Shown in pieces: positions 42,361 to 51,241 of a stretch of 54,305 nucleotides of DNA. The DNA lies in NCBI GenBank assembly GCA_900317985.1, contig ONJD01000012.1, positions 1 to 54,305 on the forward strand. Reading direction: 5' to 3'. A model generated the notes under the pieces. The model saw only the letters and a program-made list of their open reading frames with translations. It was not told where the DNA came from and ran no database searches. A program made the translations under genes and the position numbers. The number at the start of each line of letters is the position of its first letter. Position 1 is the stretch's first letter. The stretch comes from an uncultured Eubacteriales bacterium. GTDB taxonomy: Bacteria; Bacillota; Clostridia; Oscillospirales; Acutalibacteraceae.

Positions 42361-42714
42361 TTAAGAAATCATGGAATCGACGAACACGTCGACCTTCTTG
42401 ACATTCATGCCGGTCACCTCTTCGATGGTGTACCGGACTTTTTCGACCAGACTGCGGACGACGGTCGAGATGTTGAGGCCGTAGGTCACGATGATATGGA
42501 GTTCGATGACCAGTCCGTCAGGCTCTCTGCGGACAGAGACGCCCTGATCCAGATAGCGGGTCTTGCGGTCGAAGAACGACCGGACACCCTGAAACGCGTT
42601 GCTGTTCGCCATGCCGACGACGCCGAAACAGGTGGGCACGATGCTGCCGAGGAGTTCCGAGAAGTATTCTTCATTGATTTCGATGGTCCCTAACGGGTTT
42701 TCGAATTTAACCAT
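42361..42714 (-). CDS. Asp23/Gls24 family protein
   Basis: 117 residues from the ATG at 42714, chosen because the promoter places the transcription start near 42738. The core ends GLVIELHIIVTYGLNISTVV and VRYTIEEVTGMNVKKVDVFV, the standard Asp23 (YloU) signature. It is cytoplasmic and associated with envelope homeostasis. Sixteen bases separate it from the DAK2 gene, the usual partner. Confidence 0.9.
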   Translation of the reverse strand: MVKFENPLGTIEINEEYFSELLGSIVPTCFGVVGMANSNAFQGVRSFFDRKTRYLDQGVSVRREPDGLVIELHIIVTYGLNISTVVRSLVEKVRYTIEEVTGMNVKKVDVFVDSMIS

Positions 42715-42744
42715 TTCGGTACCTGCCTTTCGCGTGTTCATGGT

Positions 42745-42773
42745 ATTCTAACACACACGCATGCATATTTCAA
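42745..42773 (-). promoter_or_regulatory. Promoter of the Asp23-like/DAK2 operon
   Basis: TTGAAA (42768-42773), a 17-base spacer, TAGAAT (42745-42750). Confidence 0.7.
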
Positions 42774-42794
42774 ATTTTCAGACAAATCTTTTTG

Positions 42795-44252
42795 TCAGCC
42801 CATTTTCCATTCGAAGACGTTGCCGTAGGGGTTGCCCGGGATCGGCTTCACTTCGGTCTCGAGGTTCTTCGAATAGGCAAGGACGCCGGTGCGGAAGCCG
42901 ATGGTCAGGAAGGGCATCTGCTTGTAAAACGCCTTCATGAACGCCTCGCCGGTGGACGAACCGCGCAGGACGGACGCCCAGGAGCTCTCGAGCTGTTTGT
43001 CGTTCAGGACACTCGTGATGTCCATGTCGTTGGTCAGCCGCACTTCCCCGACGTAGAGGTCATAGAGTCCGCTCTTGACCGCGCTCCGGTAGACGGCGGG
43101 TTCCAGGAGTTCCACTTCACACTGGAGTCCGACTGCCACCAGTTCTCTCTGCAGTTCGAACGCGATCTGTTCCTTGTTGGCGTTCCCCGTCATGGAGACG
43201 ATCTTGATCGGCTGGTCGCGCAGCTGTTCCGCGAGCAGTTCGCGCGCTTTCCCGCGGTCCATCGACTGGGTCTTGATGCCCTCGAGGCCGTACCAGTCCG
43301 GGTTCAGCGGGATGTCTGAGGCAACGCCGTAGTCGCTGAGGCAGGACTGTACGATCGTCTTCCGGTCGAGGATGGCGTTCATCGCCTGACGGACCGAGGC
43401 GTCTGCCAGAGCGCCGTTTTCCTTGATGCCCACATAGAGCAGGTTGTTGAGGGGCAGGTCGGTCGTCTGCACGGTGATCCGCTGCAGTTCTCCGTCGGAG
43501 ATATCGTCGACCGCCGCGTTGACGGATTCGATGTAAAGGCTGTTGAACAGGGTCTCCTCATCGGGGATGTTGATGAGGAAGATCTGCTCCGCCTTGAATT
43601 TTTCACTGTACTGGTCGCTCTTTTTGAGGACGCCGCCGGCATCGTACTGTTCGTAAATGTACCGGCCGGAGCCCACAGGGATGCTGTCCGCGCTGTCCGC
43701 GGTCCCTGCTTTCACCACCGGGAACACGAGGTTCGCGGCGATGTACTTGTTGGGTTTTTCGAGCGTGAAGTTGACGGTCGAGGTGCCGCCCGCGGTCGCT
43801 TCGGCGATCCCGTTCAGAAGGGTCCCGTAATAGGCGGAGGCCTTTGCCCGTTCGAAGGAATAGACGACGTCGTCCGCGGAGATGATGGAACCGTCGCGGA
43901 ACCGCCGTTCGGAGTTCATGGTCAGCATGAGGGTCGTGCCGTTGACCGTGACGTTTTCCGCCAGCGCCATGGTGGGTTCGTAATGCTCATCGATCGTGTA
44001 GAGCCCGTCATAGATGAGGGGCATGATGGCCTCGTTCATGAGGCTCGTTCCGGTAAAGGGATTCACGCCCTCTTCTCTCGAATAGGGCAGGATGATGTCC
44101 GTATCCGCCGCGACACCGGCCGGTTTCCGGGTGTCCTCCTTCGTCTTGGACGGGGCATCGTCGCCCCGGTGGCAGGCGGCAAGGAGCAGCACCATACTGA
44201 GGGCCAGCAGGAGCGCGAATGCGCGATGAACGATTCGATCGGCTCGTTTCAT
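42795..44252 (-). CDS. ABC transporter substrate-binding lipoprotein, family 5
   Basis: 485 residues. A lipoprotein signal peptide ends LLLAAC (Cys27). The mature protein has the SBP family 5 (oligopeptide/nickel type) layout, with LIYDGLYTIDEHYEPTMALA near the start and RFRDGSIISADDVVYSFERA in the middle. It would capture peptides or a metal chelate at the outer membrane face. No permease or ATPase genes are adjacent; it lies just downstream of ymdB, 17 bases apart. It may feed a transporter encoded elsewhere or act as a sensor. Confidence 0.88.
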   Translation of the reverse strand: MKRADRIVHRAFALLLALSMVLLLAACHRGDDAPSKTKEDTRKPAGVAADTDIILPYSREEGVNPFTGTSLMNEAIMPLIYDGLYTIDEHYEPTMALAENVTVNGTTLMLTMNSERRFRDGSIISADDVVYSFERAKASAYYGTLLNGIAEATAGGTSTVNFTLEKPNKYIAANLVFPVVKAGTADSADSIPVGSGRYIYEQYDAGGVLKKSDQYSEKFKAEQIFLINIPDEETLFNSLYIESVNAAVDDISDGELQRITVQTTDLPLNNLLYVGIKENGALADASVRQAMNAILDRKTIVQSCLSDYGVASDIPLNPDWYGLEGIKTQSMDRGKARELLAEQLRDQPIKIVSMTGNANKEQIAFELQRELVAVGLQCEVELLEPAVYRSAVKSGLYDLYVGEVRLTNDMDITSVLNDKQLESSWASVLRGSSTGEAFMKAFYKQMPFLTIGFRTGVLAYSKNLETEVKPIPGNPYGNVFEWKMG

Positions 44253-44269
44253 AGTGGGTGCTTCCTTTC

Positions 44270-45043
44270 TTATCGGATACAGATTCGTTCGACCCGTTCA
44301 CAGGTCCCGGTCTTTTCATCGATGTCGAAGAGACAGCCGCAAAGCATGGGCGTGCCCTCCGCGAAATCGAACCGTGCGGGCATGTTGGTCCGGAGCTTTT
44401 CGATGATGATCTCCGGCTTCACGCCGAGGACCGACTGTTCCGCTCCGGTCATGCCGAGGTCGGTGATATAACCCGTTCCGCCCGGCAGGATCTGCTCGTC
44501 GGCGGTGGGGACGTGTGTATGGGTCCCGAAGACGGCGGACACTTTCCCGTCGAGGAAAAAGCCCATGGCCCGTTTTTCGGAAGTGGCTTCCGCGTGGAAG
44601 TCGAGGAGGATGATCTGGCAGGAGGACAGTTCTTTCAGCTGCTGTTCCACGGCCGCGAAGGGGTTGCCCACCGGGTCCATGTAGACGGTCCCGAGGAGGT
44701 TGATGACCCCGACTTTGTACCGTCCCTTGTCCACGATGCAGGAGCCCCTGCCCGGTGTGCTGTCCGGGAAGTTCGCCGGCCGGAGGACGAATCGGTTGTC
44801 GTCGAGGTAGTCATACAGTTCTTTCCGGCGGAACACATGGTTCCCGGTCGTGATGACATCGGCGCCGCTCACGAACAGCTCCTCACAGAGGTCCGGAGTG
44901 ATGCCGTTGCTGACCGCCGCGTTCTCTCCGTTGATGACGCAGAAGTCCACGCCCTCGGTCCGGCGGAATGCCGGGAGGACGGAACGAACGAACGCGACGC
45001 CGGTCTTCCCTACGACGTCTCCGATTGCAAATACTCGTACCAT
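44270..45043 (-). CDS. ymdB: YmdB-family metallophosphoesterase
   Basis: 257 residues. The dinuclear metal site is spread over GDVVGKTG (8-15), INGENAA, TTGNHVF, LDFHAEATSEKRA and GTHTHVPTADE, as in YmdB (TIGR00282), a 2',3'-cyclic nucleotide phosphodiesterase that affects biofilm and motility in Bacillus. It follows rny, the conserved order, though a terminator-like hairpin lies between them. Confidence 0.92.
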   Translation of the reverse strand: MVRVFAIGDVVGKTGVAFVRSVLPAFRRTEGVDFCVINGENAAVSNGITPDLCEELFVSGADVITTGNHVFRRKELYDYLDDNRFVLRPANFPDSTPGRGSCIVDKGRYKVGVINLLGTVYMDPVGNPFAAVEQQLKELSSCQIILLDFHAEATSEKRAMGFFLDGKVSAVFGTHTHVPTADEQILPGGTGYITDLGMTGAEQSVLGVKPEIIIEKLRTNMPARFDFAEGTPMLCGCLFDIDEKTGTCERVERICIR

Positions 45044-45067
45044 AATACCCTGCCTGTCCCGATAGGT

Positions 45068-45108
45068 GACAAAAAGGGCCTTTTCAAGAACCCCCTGAAA
45101 AGACCCTT
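45068..45108 (-). terminator. Terminator after rny
   Basis: AAGGGTCTTTTCA / TGAAAAGGCCCTT stem with one mismatch, then TTTTG on the minus strand. It may let part of the transcripts read into ymdB. Confidence 0.75.
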
Positions 45109-45119
45109 CCGTAGTCTGT

Positions 45120-46670
45120 TTATTTCGCGTAGTCCATTACGCGGCTCTCCCTGACGACATGGATCTTGATCTGTCCGGGATATTCCATTTCGCTCTCGAT
45201 CCGCTGAGCGATGTCATGCGCGATGATGACCATCTGATCGTCGTTGACCTTCTCCGGTTTGACGACGACACGGATCTCACGACCGGCCTGGATGGCGAAG
45301 GAGTTCTCGACTCCGTCATAGGAGTTGGCGATCTCTTCGAGCTTCTCCAGACGCTTGATGTAGTTCTCGATGTTCTCGCGGCGGGCGCCGGGACGGGCGG
45401 CGGAGATGGCATCGGCCGCCTGTACGATGAAGGCGACGGTGGTCTTCGCTTCGATGTCCCCGTGGTGCGCCTTGATGGCGTGGACAACGGCTTCGCTTTC
45501 ACGGTATTTCTTCGCGGCATCGGCGCCGAGCGTGACGTGGGAACCTTCGAACTCGTGGTCGAGGGCCTTGCCGATGTCGTGGAGCAGTCCGGCGCGTCTC
45601 GCCTGTTTGACGTCAGCGCCCAGTTCGGAGGCGATGAGCCCCGCGATGTAGCAGACTTCGAGAGAATGGTCCAGAACGTTCTGGCCGTAGCTCGTGCGGT
45701 AGCGGAGTTTGCCGAGCAGTTTGATGAGCTCGGGATGGAGGCCGGTGACGCCGGCATCCAGAACAGCCCGTTCACCGGTCTGCTTGATGGTCTGGTTGAC
45801 TTCCCGTTTGGCCTTTTCGTAGGTCTCCTCGATGCGGGCCGGATGGATGCGGCCGTCCTGGATGAGACGTTCGACGGTCAGGCGGGCAACTTCCCGGCGG
45901 ACCGGCTCAAAGCAGGAAATGGTGATGGTCTCCGGGGTGTCGTCGATGATGAGGTCGACGCCGGTGACGGTTTCGATGGCGCGGATGTTCCGGCCCTCGC
46001 GGCCGATGATGCGGCCTTTCATTTCGTCGTTCGGCAGAGAGACGACCGAGACCGTGGCGTCGGTGGTCCGTTCTGCGGCGCAGCGCTGGATGGCGATGGT
46101 GACGATCTCTTTGGCGAGTTCATCGGAACGCTCTTTGATCTGTTCCTGCGCCTCCATGATGCGGCTGGCTTTCTCGCGGTCCAGTCGCTCGTCGACCTGG
46201 CTCAGGATCTGTTCTCTGGCCTGGGCCTCAGAGAGACCGGAGATCTTTTCGAGGATCTCGAGCTGGCTCTTCTTGAGTGCTTCGACTTCCTCTTCTTTTG
46301 CCTCGGCTTCTTTGAGCTTCTGGTTGAGTTTCTCCTCTCTCTTTTCGAGAGTGGCGGTCTTTTTGTCGAGGTTTTCCTCGCGCTGGATATTTCTGCGTTC
46401 CTGACGCTGCACTTCTGTGCGGCGCTCCCGCAGTTCGCGTTCCGTTTCGGTCCGCGTTTTGTGTATTTCGTCTTTTGCTTCTAAAATGGCTTCTTTCTTT
46501 TTCTGCTCAGCAGTGGTAAGAGCCTGATTTATGATGCGAGTCGCTTCCTGGTTGGCAGAGCCGATGGTGGCCTCTGCGACCTTTTTCCGGTGAGCCTGTC
46601 CGATAAAGAAACCGACGACGGCGCCACCGACCAGTGCGACAAGGATTAAAGCAATGGCTAAAGGTGTCAT
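45120..46670 (-). CDS. rny: Ribonuclease Y
   Basis: 516 residues from the ATG at 46670, which puts the membrane helix (PLAIALILVALVGGAVVGFF) at the very N-terminus as in RNase Y. A long coiled coil follows (about 40-190), then a KH domain (GRIIGREGRNIRAIE) and an HD domain with LLHDIGKALDHE and HHGDIEAKT. It is the membrane-bound endonuclease starting mRNA decay. A longer start is possible in frame, but it would place 24 polar residues before the helix. Good promoter upstream. Confidence 0.95.
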   Translation of the reverse strand: MTPLAIALILVALVGGAVVGFFIGQAHRKKVAEATIGSANQEATRIINQALTTAEQKKKEAILEAKDEIHKTRTETERELRERRTEVQRQERRNIQREENLDKKTATLEKREEKLNQKLKEAEAKEEEVEALKKSQLEILEKISGLSEAQAREQILSQVDERLDREKASRIMEAQEQIKERSDELAKEIVTIAIQRCAAERTTDATVSVVSLPNDEMKGRIIGREGRNIRAIETVTGVDLIIDDTPETITISCFEPVRREVARLTVERLIQDGRIHPARIEETYEKAKREVNQTIKQTGERAVLDAGVTGLHPELIKLLGKLRYRTSYGQNVLDHSLEVCYIAGLIASELGADVKQARRAGLLHDIGKALDHEFEGSHVTLGADAAKKYRESEAVVHAIKAHHGDIEAKTTVAFIVQAADAISAARPGARRENIENYIKRLEKLEEIANSYDGVENSFAIQAGREIRVVVKPEKVNDDQMVIIAHDIAQRIESEMEYPGQIKIHVVRESRVMDYAK

Positions 46671-46712
46671 AAACCTAGAAATACACCCCCTTCTATAAAA
46701 TTTCACCCATAT

Positions 46713-46742
46713 ATTATAAAAAGGACCCATGTCAATTGTCAA
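46713..46742 (-). promoter_or_regulatory. Promoter of rny
   Basis: Perfect TTGACA (46737-46742), an 18-base spacer and TATAAT (46713-46718). Confidence 0.75.
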
Positions 46743-46774
46743 GTAAATGCCCTTTCCCGAATGGAGGGTCCGGA

Positions 46775-46806
46775 CAAAAAGAAAACGACAGGAAGATCCT
46801 GTCGTT
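46775..46806 (-). terminator. Terminator of the TetR gene
   Basis: AACGACAGGA / TCCTGTCGTT stem with a TCT loop, followed on minus by TTCTTTTTG. Confidence 0.85.
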
Positions 46807-46822
46807 GTTCTTATGATCCGTA

Positions 46823-47437
46823 TTACGCTCCGGCCTTCAGTCCGCCGATGAGTTTCGCCACATCGGGATCGATCTCCGCGCGGCTCTTTTCCAGCATGGT
46901 GCCGTCCATCATGGACAGGACCAGTTTGGAGAGCGCTCTGGCGGAAAGCCCGCCGGGAGCGGAGATCCAGGAAGTCAGTGTGCTCACGAGAGCGCCGCTG
47001 ACGAATGCGAACCAGAGCCGCGCTTCCGCGTCGGTCAGGTCGGTCTTCCGGAAATGGAGTTGTTTCACCGACTCGAAATAGCCGGGCATCTTCATCGACA
47101 ACAGATAGATGAGGTCGTTCTCCATCAGAAGTTTCAGGAAGTCTGCGTGTTCCTGCCAGTAGCGGAAAAAGCAGCAGATGATGTCTTCCCAGTCATGGAT
47201 CGTTTTTTTGGATAGATATTGGAGAAACCCTTCAAAATGTTCGTCCAGACGACACAGAAGGACGTCTTCCTTCGTCTCAAAGTTATGATAGAACGTCTGC
47301 CGGGTCAGTCCTGCCCGGTCTACGATATCCTTGATGGAGATCTTCGAGAACGGAGTAACCTGCATGAGTTCCAGAAGAGCGTCGGTAATGCGTCGTTTCG
47401 AACGGACGGAAATAGGGTTGTCCCTGCGTTCGCCCAC
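46823..47437 (-). CDS. TetR/AcrR family regulator
   Basis: 204 residues from a GTG at 47437, chosen for the AGAGGTG ribosome site 6 bases upstream; a longer reading begins at 47494 but has no ribosome site. The N-terminal helix-turn-helix (FSKISIKDIVDRAGLTRQTF, then YHNF) is the TetR type. The C-terminal half resembles the TetR_C_33/FakA-DhaS-like ligand domain. It is monocistronic with its own terminator. The target is not evident: neither neighbour (rny, htrA) is a typical TetR target. Confidence 0.88.
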   Translation of the reverse strand: MGERRDNPISVRSKRRITDALLELMQVTPFSKISIKDIVDRAGLTRQTFYHNFETKEDVLLCRLDEHFEGFLQYLSKKTIHDWEDIICCFFRYWQEHADFLKLLMENDLIYLLSMKMPGYFESVKQLHFRKTDLTDAEARLWFAFVSGALVSTLTSWISAPGGLSARALSKLVLSMMDGTMLEKSRAEIDPDVAKLIGGLKAGA

Positions 47438-47474
47438 TCTACTCACCTCTTTCACCCCACATAATAACATAAAT

Positions 47475-47505
47475 AATGAGGCTCGAAAAGACATCGAGCC
47501 TCATT
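47475..47505. terminator. Hairpin between htrA and the TetR gene
   Basis: 12-bp stem AATGAGGCTCGA / TCGAGCCTCATT, followed by TTTTCTT on plus and ATTTATG on minus. A probable terminator of the htrA operon on minus, though the T-run there is weak. Confidence 0.65.
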
Positions 47506-47548
47506 TTCTTAAATTATTCTGAAAAACTATTTGTGCTATTACGCCGGC

Positions 47549-48784
47549 TTATTGGAAGGGATTGAAGTAAAAGCGCGTGGTGGATTCACTCTGTGTGGTC
47601 GATTCCTCCGCATTGCCTTTGTCCTCGAGGAGGGTGGCCTTCACGGTGAAGGTGGTGATGCTGTAGTCCTCTTCCACATGGGCGATGGACAGCGTCAGGA
47701 TGTCGCCCGGGTCGCCTTCCTCAACGGCCTTCAGAAGGTCGCCGGCTTTTTCCAGGTCTTCCCCGTCGACTGCGGTAATGATGTCTCCCGCGACCGCTTT
47801 CGTACCGGTCAGAGCGCTGTCTTCGTTGATCGCCGCGATGACGATGGAGCCGGACGGCAGCTTGTTCTGCTTGGCGATCTGCGCGTAGGTGGAGTTCTCA
47901 GAGACCGGGACATACCGGATGCCGAGTTTGGCACGGCCGGTGACGTAGCCGCTCTTCAGGATGTCGTCGACGACGTTCTTCGCGACGTTGATCGGGACCG
48001 CGAAGCCCATGCCTTCGAACTCTTCCGAAGCAATCTTCGAGGAGTTGATACCGATGACCTGACCGTAGCTGTTGATGAGGGCACCGCCGGAGTTGCCGGG
48101 GTTGATGGCCGCGTCGTGCTGGATGCACTCCATGGTGTAACCGCTCTCATTGCTGCTGGTGGGACGGTCGATGGCGGAGATGATGCCGGAGGTGACAGAA
48201 CCGTAGAATGCCGTGCCGCCGGGGTTGCCGATCGCATAGACCGGTTCGCCGACTTTCAGGACCGTGGAATCGCCGAATTCGGCCGCTTCCAGTTTCGTGG
48301 TCTTGACCTGCAGGACACCGATGTCGGTCCGGTTGTCATAGCCGATGAGGTTCGCGTTGTACTGCGTGCCGTCTTCGAGCTGGACCTTCAGCGTCGTGTT
48401 GGCGGTATCGACGATGTGCGCGCAGGTGACGACATAGGAGTACCCGGCTTTCTTGTCGACGCTCATGACGACGCCGGAGCCCTCTCCGTATTTGTTGCCG
48501 TTCGGCTGATAGACCATGACCGCGATGACGGAGGGCTTGCACTTCTGCGCGATCTCGACACTGGTCAGGGCGCCGTCGGTATTCTCCTCGTCATAGGTCC
48601 GGGTGTCTCCGATATTGATGGAGTTCCGGGTGTCCTTGGTCGTCGTCGTTTTGGCCGCCTGTGCTTCTCTGGCGTCCCGTCCGACATAGGCGACGCCGAT
48701 GGCGATGCCGACGATGAGGAGGATGGCGATGAGCAGTGCCAGGAATACCTTGGAGCCGCTGCTCTTCTTTTTGTTGTCTTCCAT
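47549..48784 (-). CDS. HtrA/DegP-type serine protease with PDZ domain
   Basis: 411 residues. A cytoplasmic N-terminus and one membrane helix (13-33) place the protease outside the cell. The trypsin-like domain has His123 (CAHIVD), Asp154 (NRTDIGVL) and Ser232 (NPGNSGGAL). A PDZ domain follows (about 290-385, VAGDIITAVDGEDL), then a Ser/Thr-rich end. It degrades misfolded surface proteins. The third gene of a regulator-kinase-protease operon, the standard arrangement for envelope stress in Bacillota. Confidence 0.94.
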   Translation of the reverse strand: MEDNKKKSSGSKVFLALLIAILLIVGIAIGVAYVGRDAREAQAAKTTTTKDTRNSINIGDTRTYDEENTDGALTSVEIAQKCKPSVIAVMVYQPNGNKYGEGSGVVMSVDKKAGYSYVVTCAHIVDTANTTLKVQLEDGTQYNANLIGYDNRTDIGVLQVKTTKLEAAEFGDSTVLKVGEPVYAIGNPGGTAFYGSVTSGIISAIDRPTSSNESGYTMECIQHDAAINPGNSGGALINSYGQVIGINSSKIASEEFEGMGFAVPINVAKNVVDDILKSGYVTGRAKLGIRYVPVSENSTYAQIAKQNKLPSGSIVIAAINEDSALTGTKAVAGDIITAVDGEDLEKAGDLLKAVEEGDPGDILTLSIAHVEEDYSITTFTVKATLLEDKGNAEESTTQSESTTRFYFNPFQ

Positions 48785-48790
48785 GGGTTA

Positions 48791-50314
48791 TCACTCCTGT
48801 GGATCTGTAGATTTTTCTATCGGGATCCAGAACCGGAACGAGGTGAAGCCGCCGGGCTCACTCTCCGCGTAGATGTCTCCGCCGTGGAGCTCTACGATGT
48901 CCTGGGCAAGGTTCAGGCCGAGGCCGACGCCCTTGACATGTTCACTTCTGGATTTGTCGACTTTGTAGAACCGCTCGAAGATGCGGTGGATCTCCTCTTC
49001 GGGGATGCCCTTGCCGGAATTGGAGATGCTGACGAGCGCGCGCCCCTCAGTCTCCTCCATCCCGACCCGGATGGTGCCGCCTTTGTTCGTGAACTTGACG
49101 GCGTTGTCAAAGAGGTTGTATGCGACCTGGAACAGGAGTTCCGGGTCGGCCTGCACCTTGATGTGGGGCAGGTCTTCGAAGCCTTCGATCACGAACCCGC
49201 CTTCTTCCACGGCGCTCTCAAAGCTGAGGAGCGCGTTGAACAGGAGCTGGTTCAGATCGGTGGTGGAATAGTGGAGGTTCTCCTCGCCCGCTTCGATCTT
49301 GGACAGGGTCAGCATGGTGACGACCAGCCGCGCCAGACGTTTGATCTCGCTTGAGACGATCCCGAGATAGCGGCGCTCCTCGGAAGGCGGGATGGTCCCG
49401 TCCAGGATGCCGTCGACGAAGCCGCCGATGGTGGTCATCGGGGTCTTCAGCTCATGGGAAACGTTGGCGATGAAACTCTTACGGGAGTCTTCGATGACCG
49501 ACAGCGAGGTGGCCATGTCGTTCAGCGACTCAGCCAGTTCCTGCTGCTCCTTGGCGCCCTTGACTTCGAGTCGTTCCGAGAAGTTGCCCTTCGAATACTG
49601 CTTCGTGAGGCGGGACATCTTTTCCATCGGCCGGACCAGCTGTGCCGCGAACAGGTAGGACAGCAGGACCATGATGATGAGCGAGATGAGCGCCGCCACC
49701 ACGAACATCCTCGTCAGGTTCCGCGAGTACGGGGACAGGATGTTGTAGGACGTGGAGATGGCGTAGACATAGCCGGAGGGCATGCCGCTGCGGATGATCT
49801 GCGCGCCGCCGACGACCTGCTTCGCTCCGCTGAACGGTTTCGGCAGAGAGGCGACGGTACTGTACCCGTTCCCGGACGTCTTGTTCATGATAGACGACGG
49901 GATGACAAAGCCGCTATGGGTCTCGCACTCGCCCGCGTGCAGGGTGTGGGTCTGTGTGTCGACCATATGACGGCAGAGGACCAGTCTGCCCTCCGCGTCG
50001 CAGATGAACACGTCCGCCTCGATGGTGTCGGAGACTGTATTCAGCGTGTCGGCCAGGGCAAGCGCGGAGTCATAGGAATCTTCCTCCGTCACGTCGTCCG
50101 CCATCAGGGACGCCGTCTTCTCGGCGATGACCATGGCATTCGACTGGAGGATCTCCATGCGGTCGTTGTTCCAGTTTCCGGAGACGAACAACAGGAAGAT
50201 GATGTAGAGCACCAGGAAACTGATGGTAACGCTGGCAATGGAGAATCCCATGTAACGGAAGAACAGATTGTACTTCCGGCGCATGGGTTTCTTCGTGTCG
50301 TTGTGATTCTTCAT
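48791..50314 (-). CDS. Sensor histidine kinase (with HAMP domain)
   Basis: 507 residues. Two membrane helices (about 22-45 and 204-222) enclose a ~155-residue extracytoplasmic domain. Next come a HAMP linker, the HisKA domain with phospho-acceptor His287 in VSHELKTPMT, and HATPase_c (FDNAVKFTNKG, SISNSGKGIPEEE, VGLGLNLAQDI). It sits with its regulator and htrA in one operon and probably senses envelope stress. Confidence 0.95.
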   Translation of the reverse strand: MKNHNDTKKPMRRKYNLFFRYMGFSIASVTISFLVLYIIFLLFVSGNWNNDRMEILQSNAMVIAEKTASLMADDVTEEDSYDSALALADTLNTVSDTIEADVFICDAEGRLVLCRHMVDTQTHTLHAGECETHSGFVIPSSIMNKTSGNGYSTVASLPKPFSGAKQVVGGAQIIRSGMPSGYVYAISTSYNILSPYSRNLTRMFVVAALISLIIMVLLSYLFAAQLVRPMEKMSRLTKQYSKGNFSERLEVKGAKEQQELAESLNDMATSLSVIEDSRKSFIANVSHELKTPMTTIGGFVDGILDGTIPPSEERRYLGIVSSEIKRLARLVVTMLTLSKIEAGEENLHYSTTDLNQLLFNALLSFESAVEEGGFVIEGFEDLPHIKVQADPELLFQVAYNLFDNAVKFTNKGGTIRVGMEETEGRALVSISNSGKGIPEEEIHRIFERFYKVDKSRSEHVKGVGLGLNLAQDIVELHGGDIYAESEPGGFTSFRFWIPIEKSTDPQE

Positions 50315-50320
50315 AGAGGA

Positions 50321-51010
50321 TTATTCTGCCGTGTCGAACTTGTAGCCGACGCCCCAGACCGTTTTGAGCGCCCACTTGTCGGAGACGCCTTCGAGCTTTT
50401 CACGGAGACGTTTGATGTGGACGTCGACGGTGCGGGAATCGCCGTAATAGTCGAAGCCCCAGACCTCATCGAGGAGCTGGTCTCTCGTGAAGACGTGGTT
50501 CGGGTTGCTGGCGAGGTGGAAGATGAGTTCCAGTTCTTTCGGCGGGGTGTTGACGATCTTGCCGTCGACCTTCATCTCGTAATTTGTGAGGTTGATGGAG
50601 AGCTTGTCGTATTCGACGAGCTTTCTCTCGGTCGCGGCGGAAACATGTGTCCGGCGAAGGACCGCTTTGATGCGGGCGACGATCTCTTTCGGGTCGAAGG
50701 GTTTGACGATGTAGTCGTCGGCGCCCAGTTCGAGGCCGAGGACCTTGTCGAACGTCTCCCCTTTCGCGGTGACCATGATGATGGGTTTTTCCGAGACTTT
50801 GCGGATCTCCCGACAGACCTGCCAGCCGTCCATACGGGGCAGCATGATGTCGAGGATGACAAGGTCGGGCTGGAACGTCTGGAACTCGCGAACGGCGGAC
50901 TCGCCATCGTTCACGCTGTAGACATTGAAACCTTCATTCTCGAGGTACAATCCGAGGAGCTCGCAGATGTTTTTGTCGTCATCTACGACCAGGATTTTTC
51001 CGTTACTCAT
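50321..51010 (-). CDS. OmpR-family response regulator
   Basis: 229 residues. Receiver with D10-D11-D12 and Asp54 in VILDIMLPRMDG, Lys in IVKPFDPKE, then the OmpR/PhoB winged helix (PPKELELIFHLASNPNHVFT, then DSRTVDVHIKRL). First gene of the kinase/htrA operon with an AGGAGG site. Hexamers at 11-bp spacing overlap its promoter and suggest self-regulation. Confidence 0.95.
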   Translation of the reverse strand: MSNGKILVVDDDKNICELLGLYLENEGFNVYSVNDGESAVREFQTFQPDLVILDIMLPRMDGWQVCREIRKVSEKPIIMVTAKGETFDKVLGLELGADDYIVKPFDPKEIVARIKAVLRRTHVSAATERKLVEYDKLSINLTNYEMKVDGKIVNTPPKELELIFHLASNPNHVFTRDQLLDEVWGFDYYGDSRTVDVHIKRLREKLEGVSDKWALKTVWGVGYKFDTAE

Positions 51011-51058
51011 TCTCTGATCCTCCTGTCTTCCTCCTGAAGCCGGATTGTAAGGCAGTCA

Positions 51059-51091
51059 CCTTAATCCAACTTAAAGAGGCACACATGTCAA
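51059..51091 (-). promoter_or_regulatory. Promoter and 11-bp-phased repeat before the second response regulator
   Basis: Perfect TTGACA (51086-51091) with TGGATT (51063-51068) 17 bases on. Hexamers TTTAAG (51070-51075) and TTAAGG (51059-51064) overlap the -10 at 11-bp spacing. The -10 is weak, as in activated promoters. Confidence 0.5.
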
Positions 51092-51173
51092 GAACTTTAA
51101 TATTATTAATTATTTAAGCACAAATATGACGAGATGTAAACAAAAGTGTACGAAAAAAGTCCAAACGGAAACC

Positions 51174-51211
51174 AAAAAATGACCTCTCCCGGAGTTCCGG
51201 AAGAGGCCATT
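51174..51211 (-). terminator. Terminator of the OYE-type reductase operon
   Basis: AATGGCCTCTTCCGG / CCGGGAGAGGTCATT stem with mismatches, followed on minus by TTTTTTGG. Confidence 0.85.
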
Positions 51212-51241
51212 GGCATAGATAAGAGTGTGGCGATGTACGGA

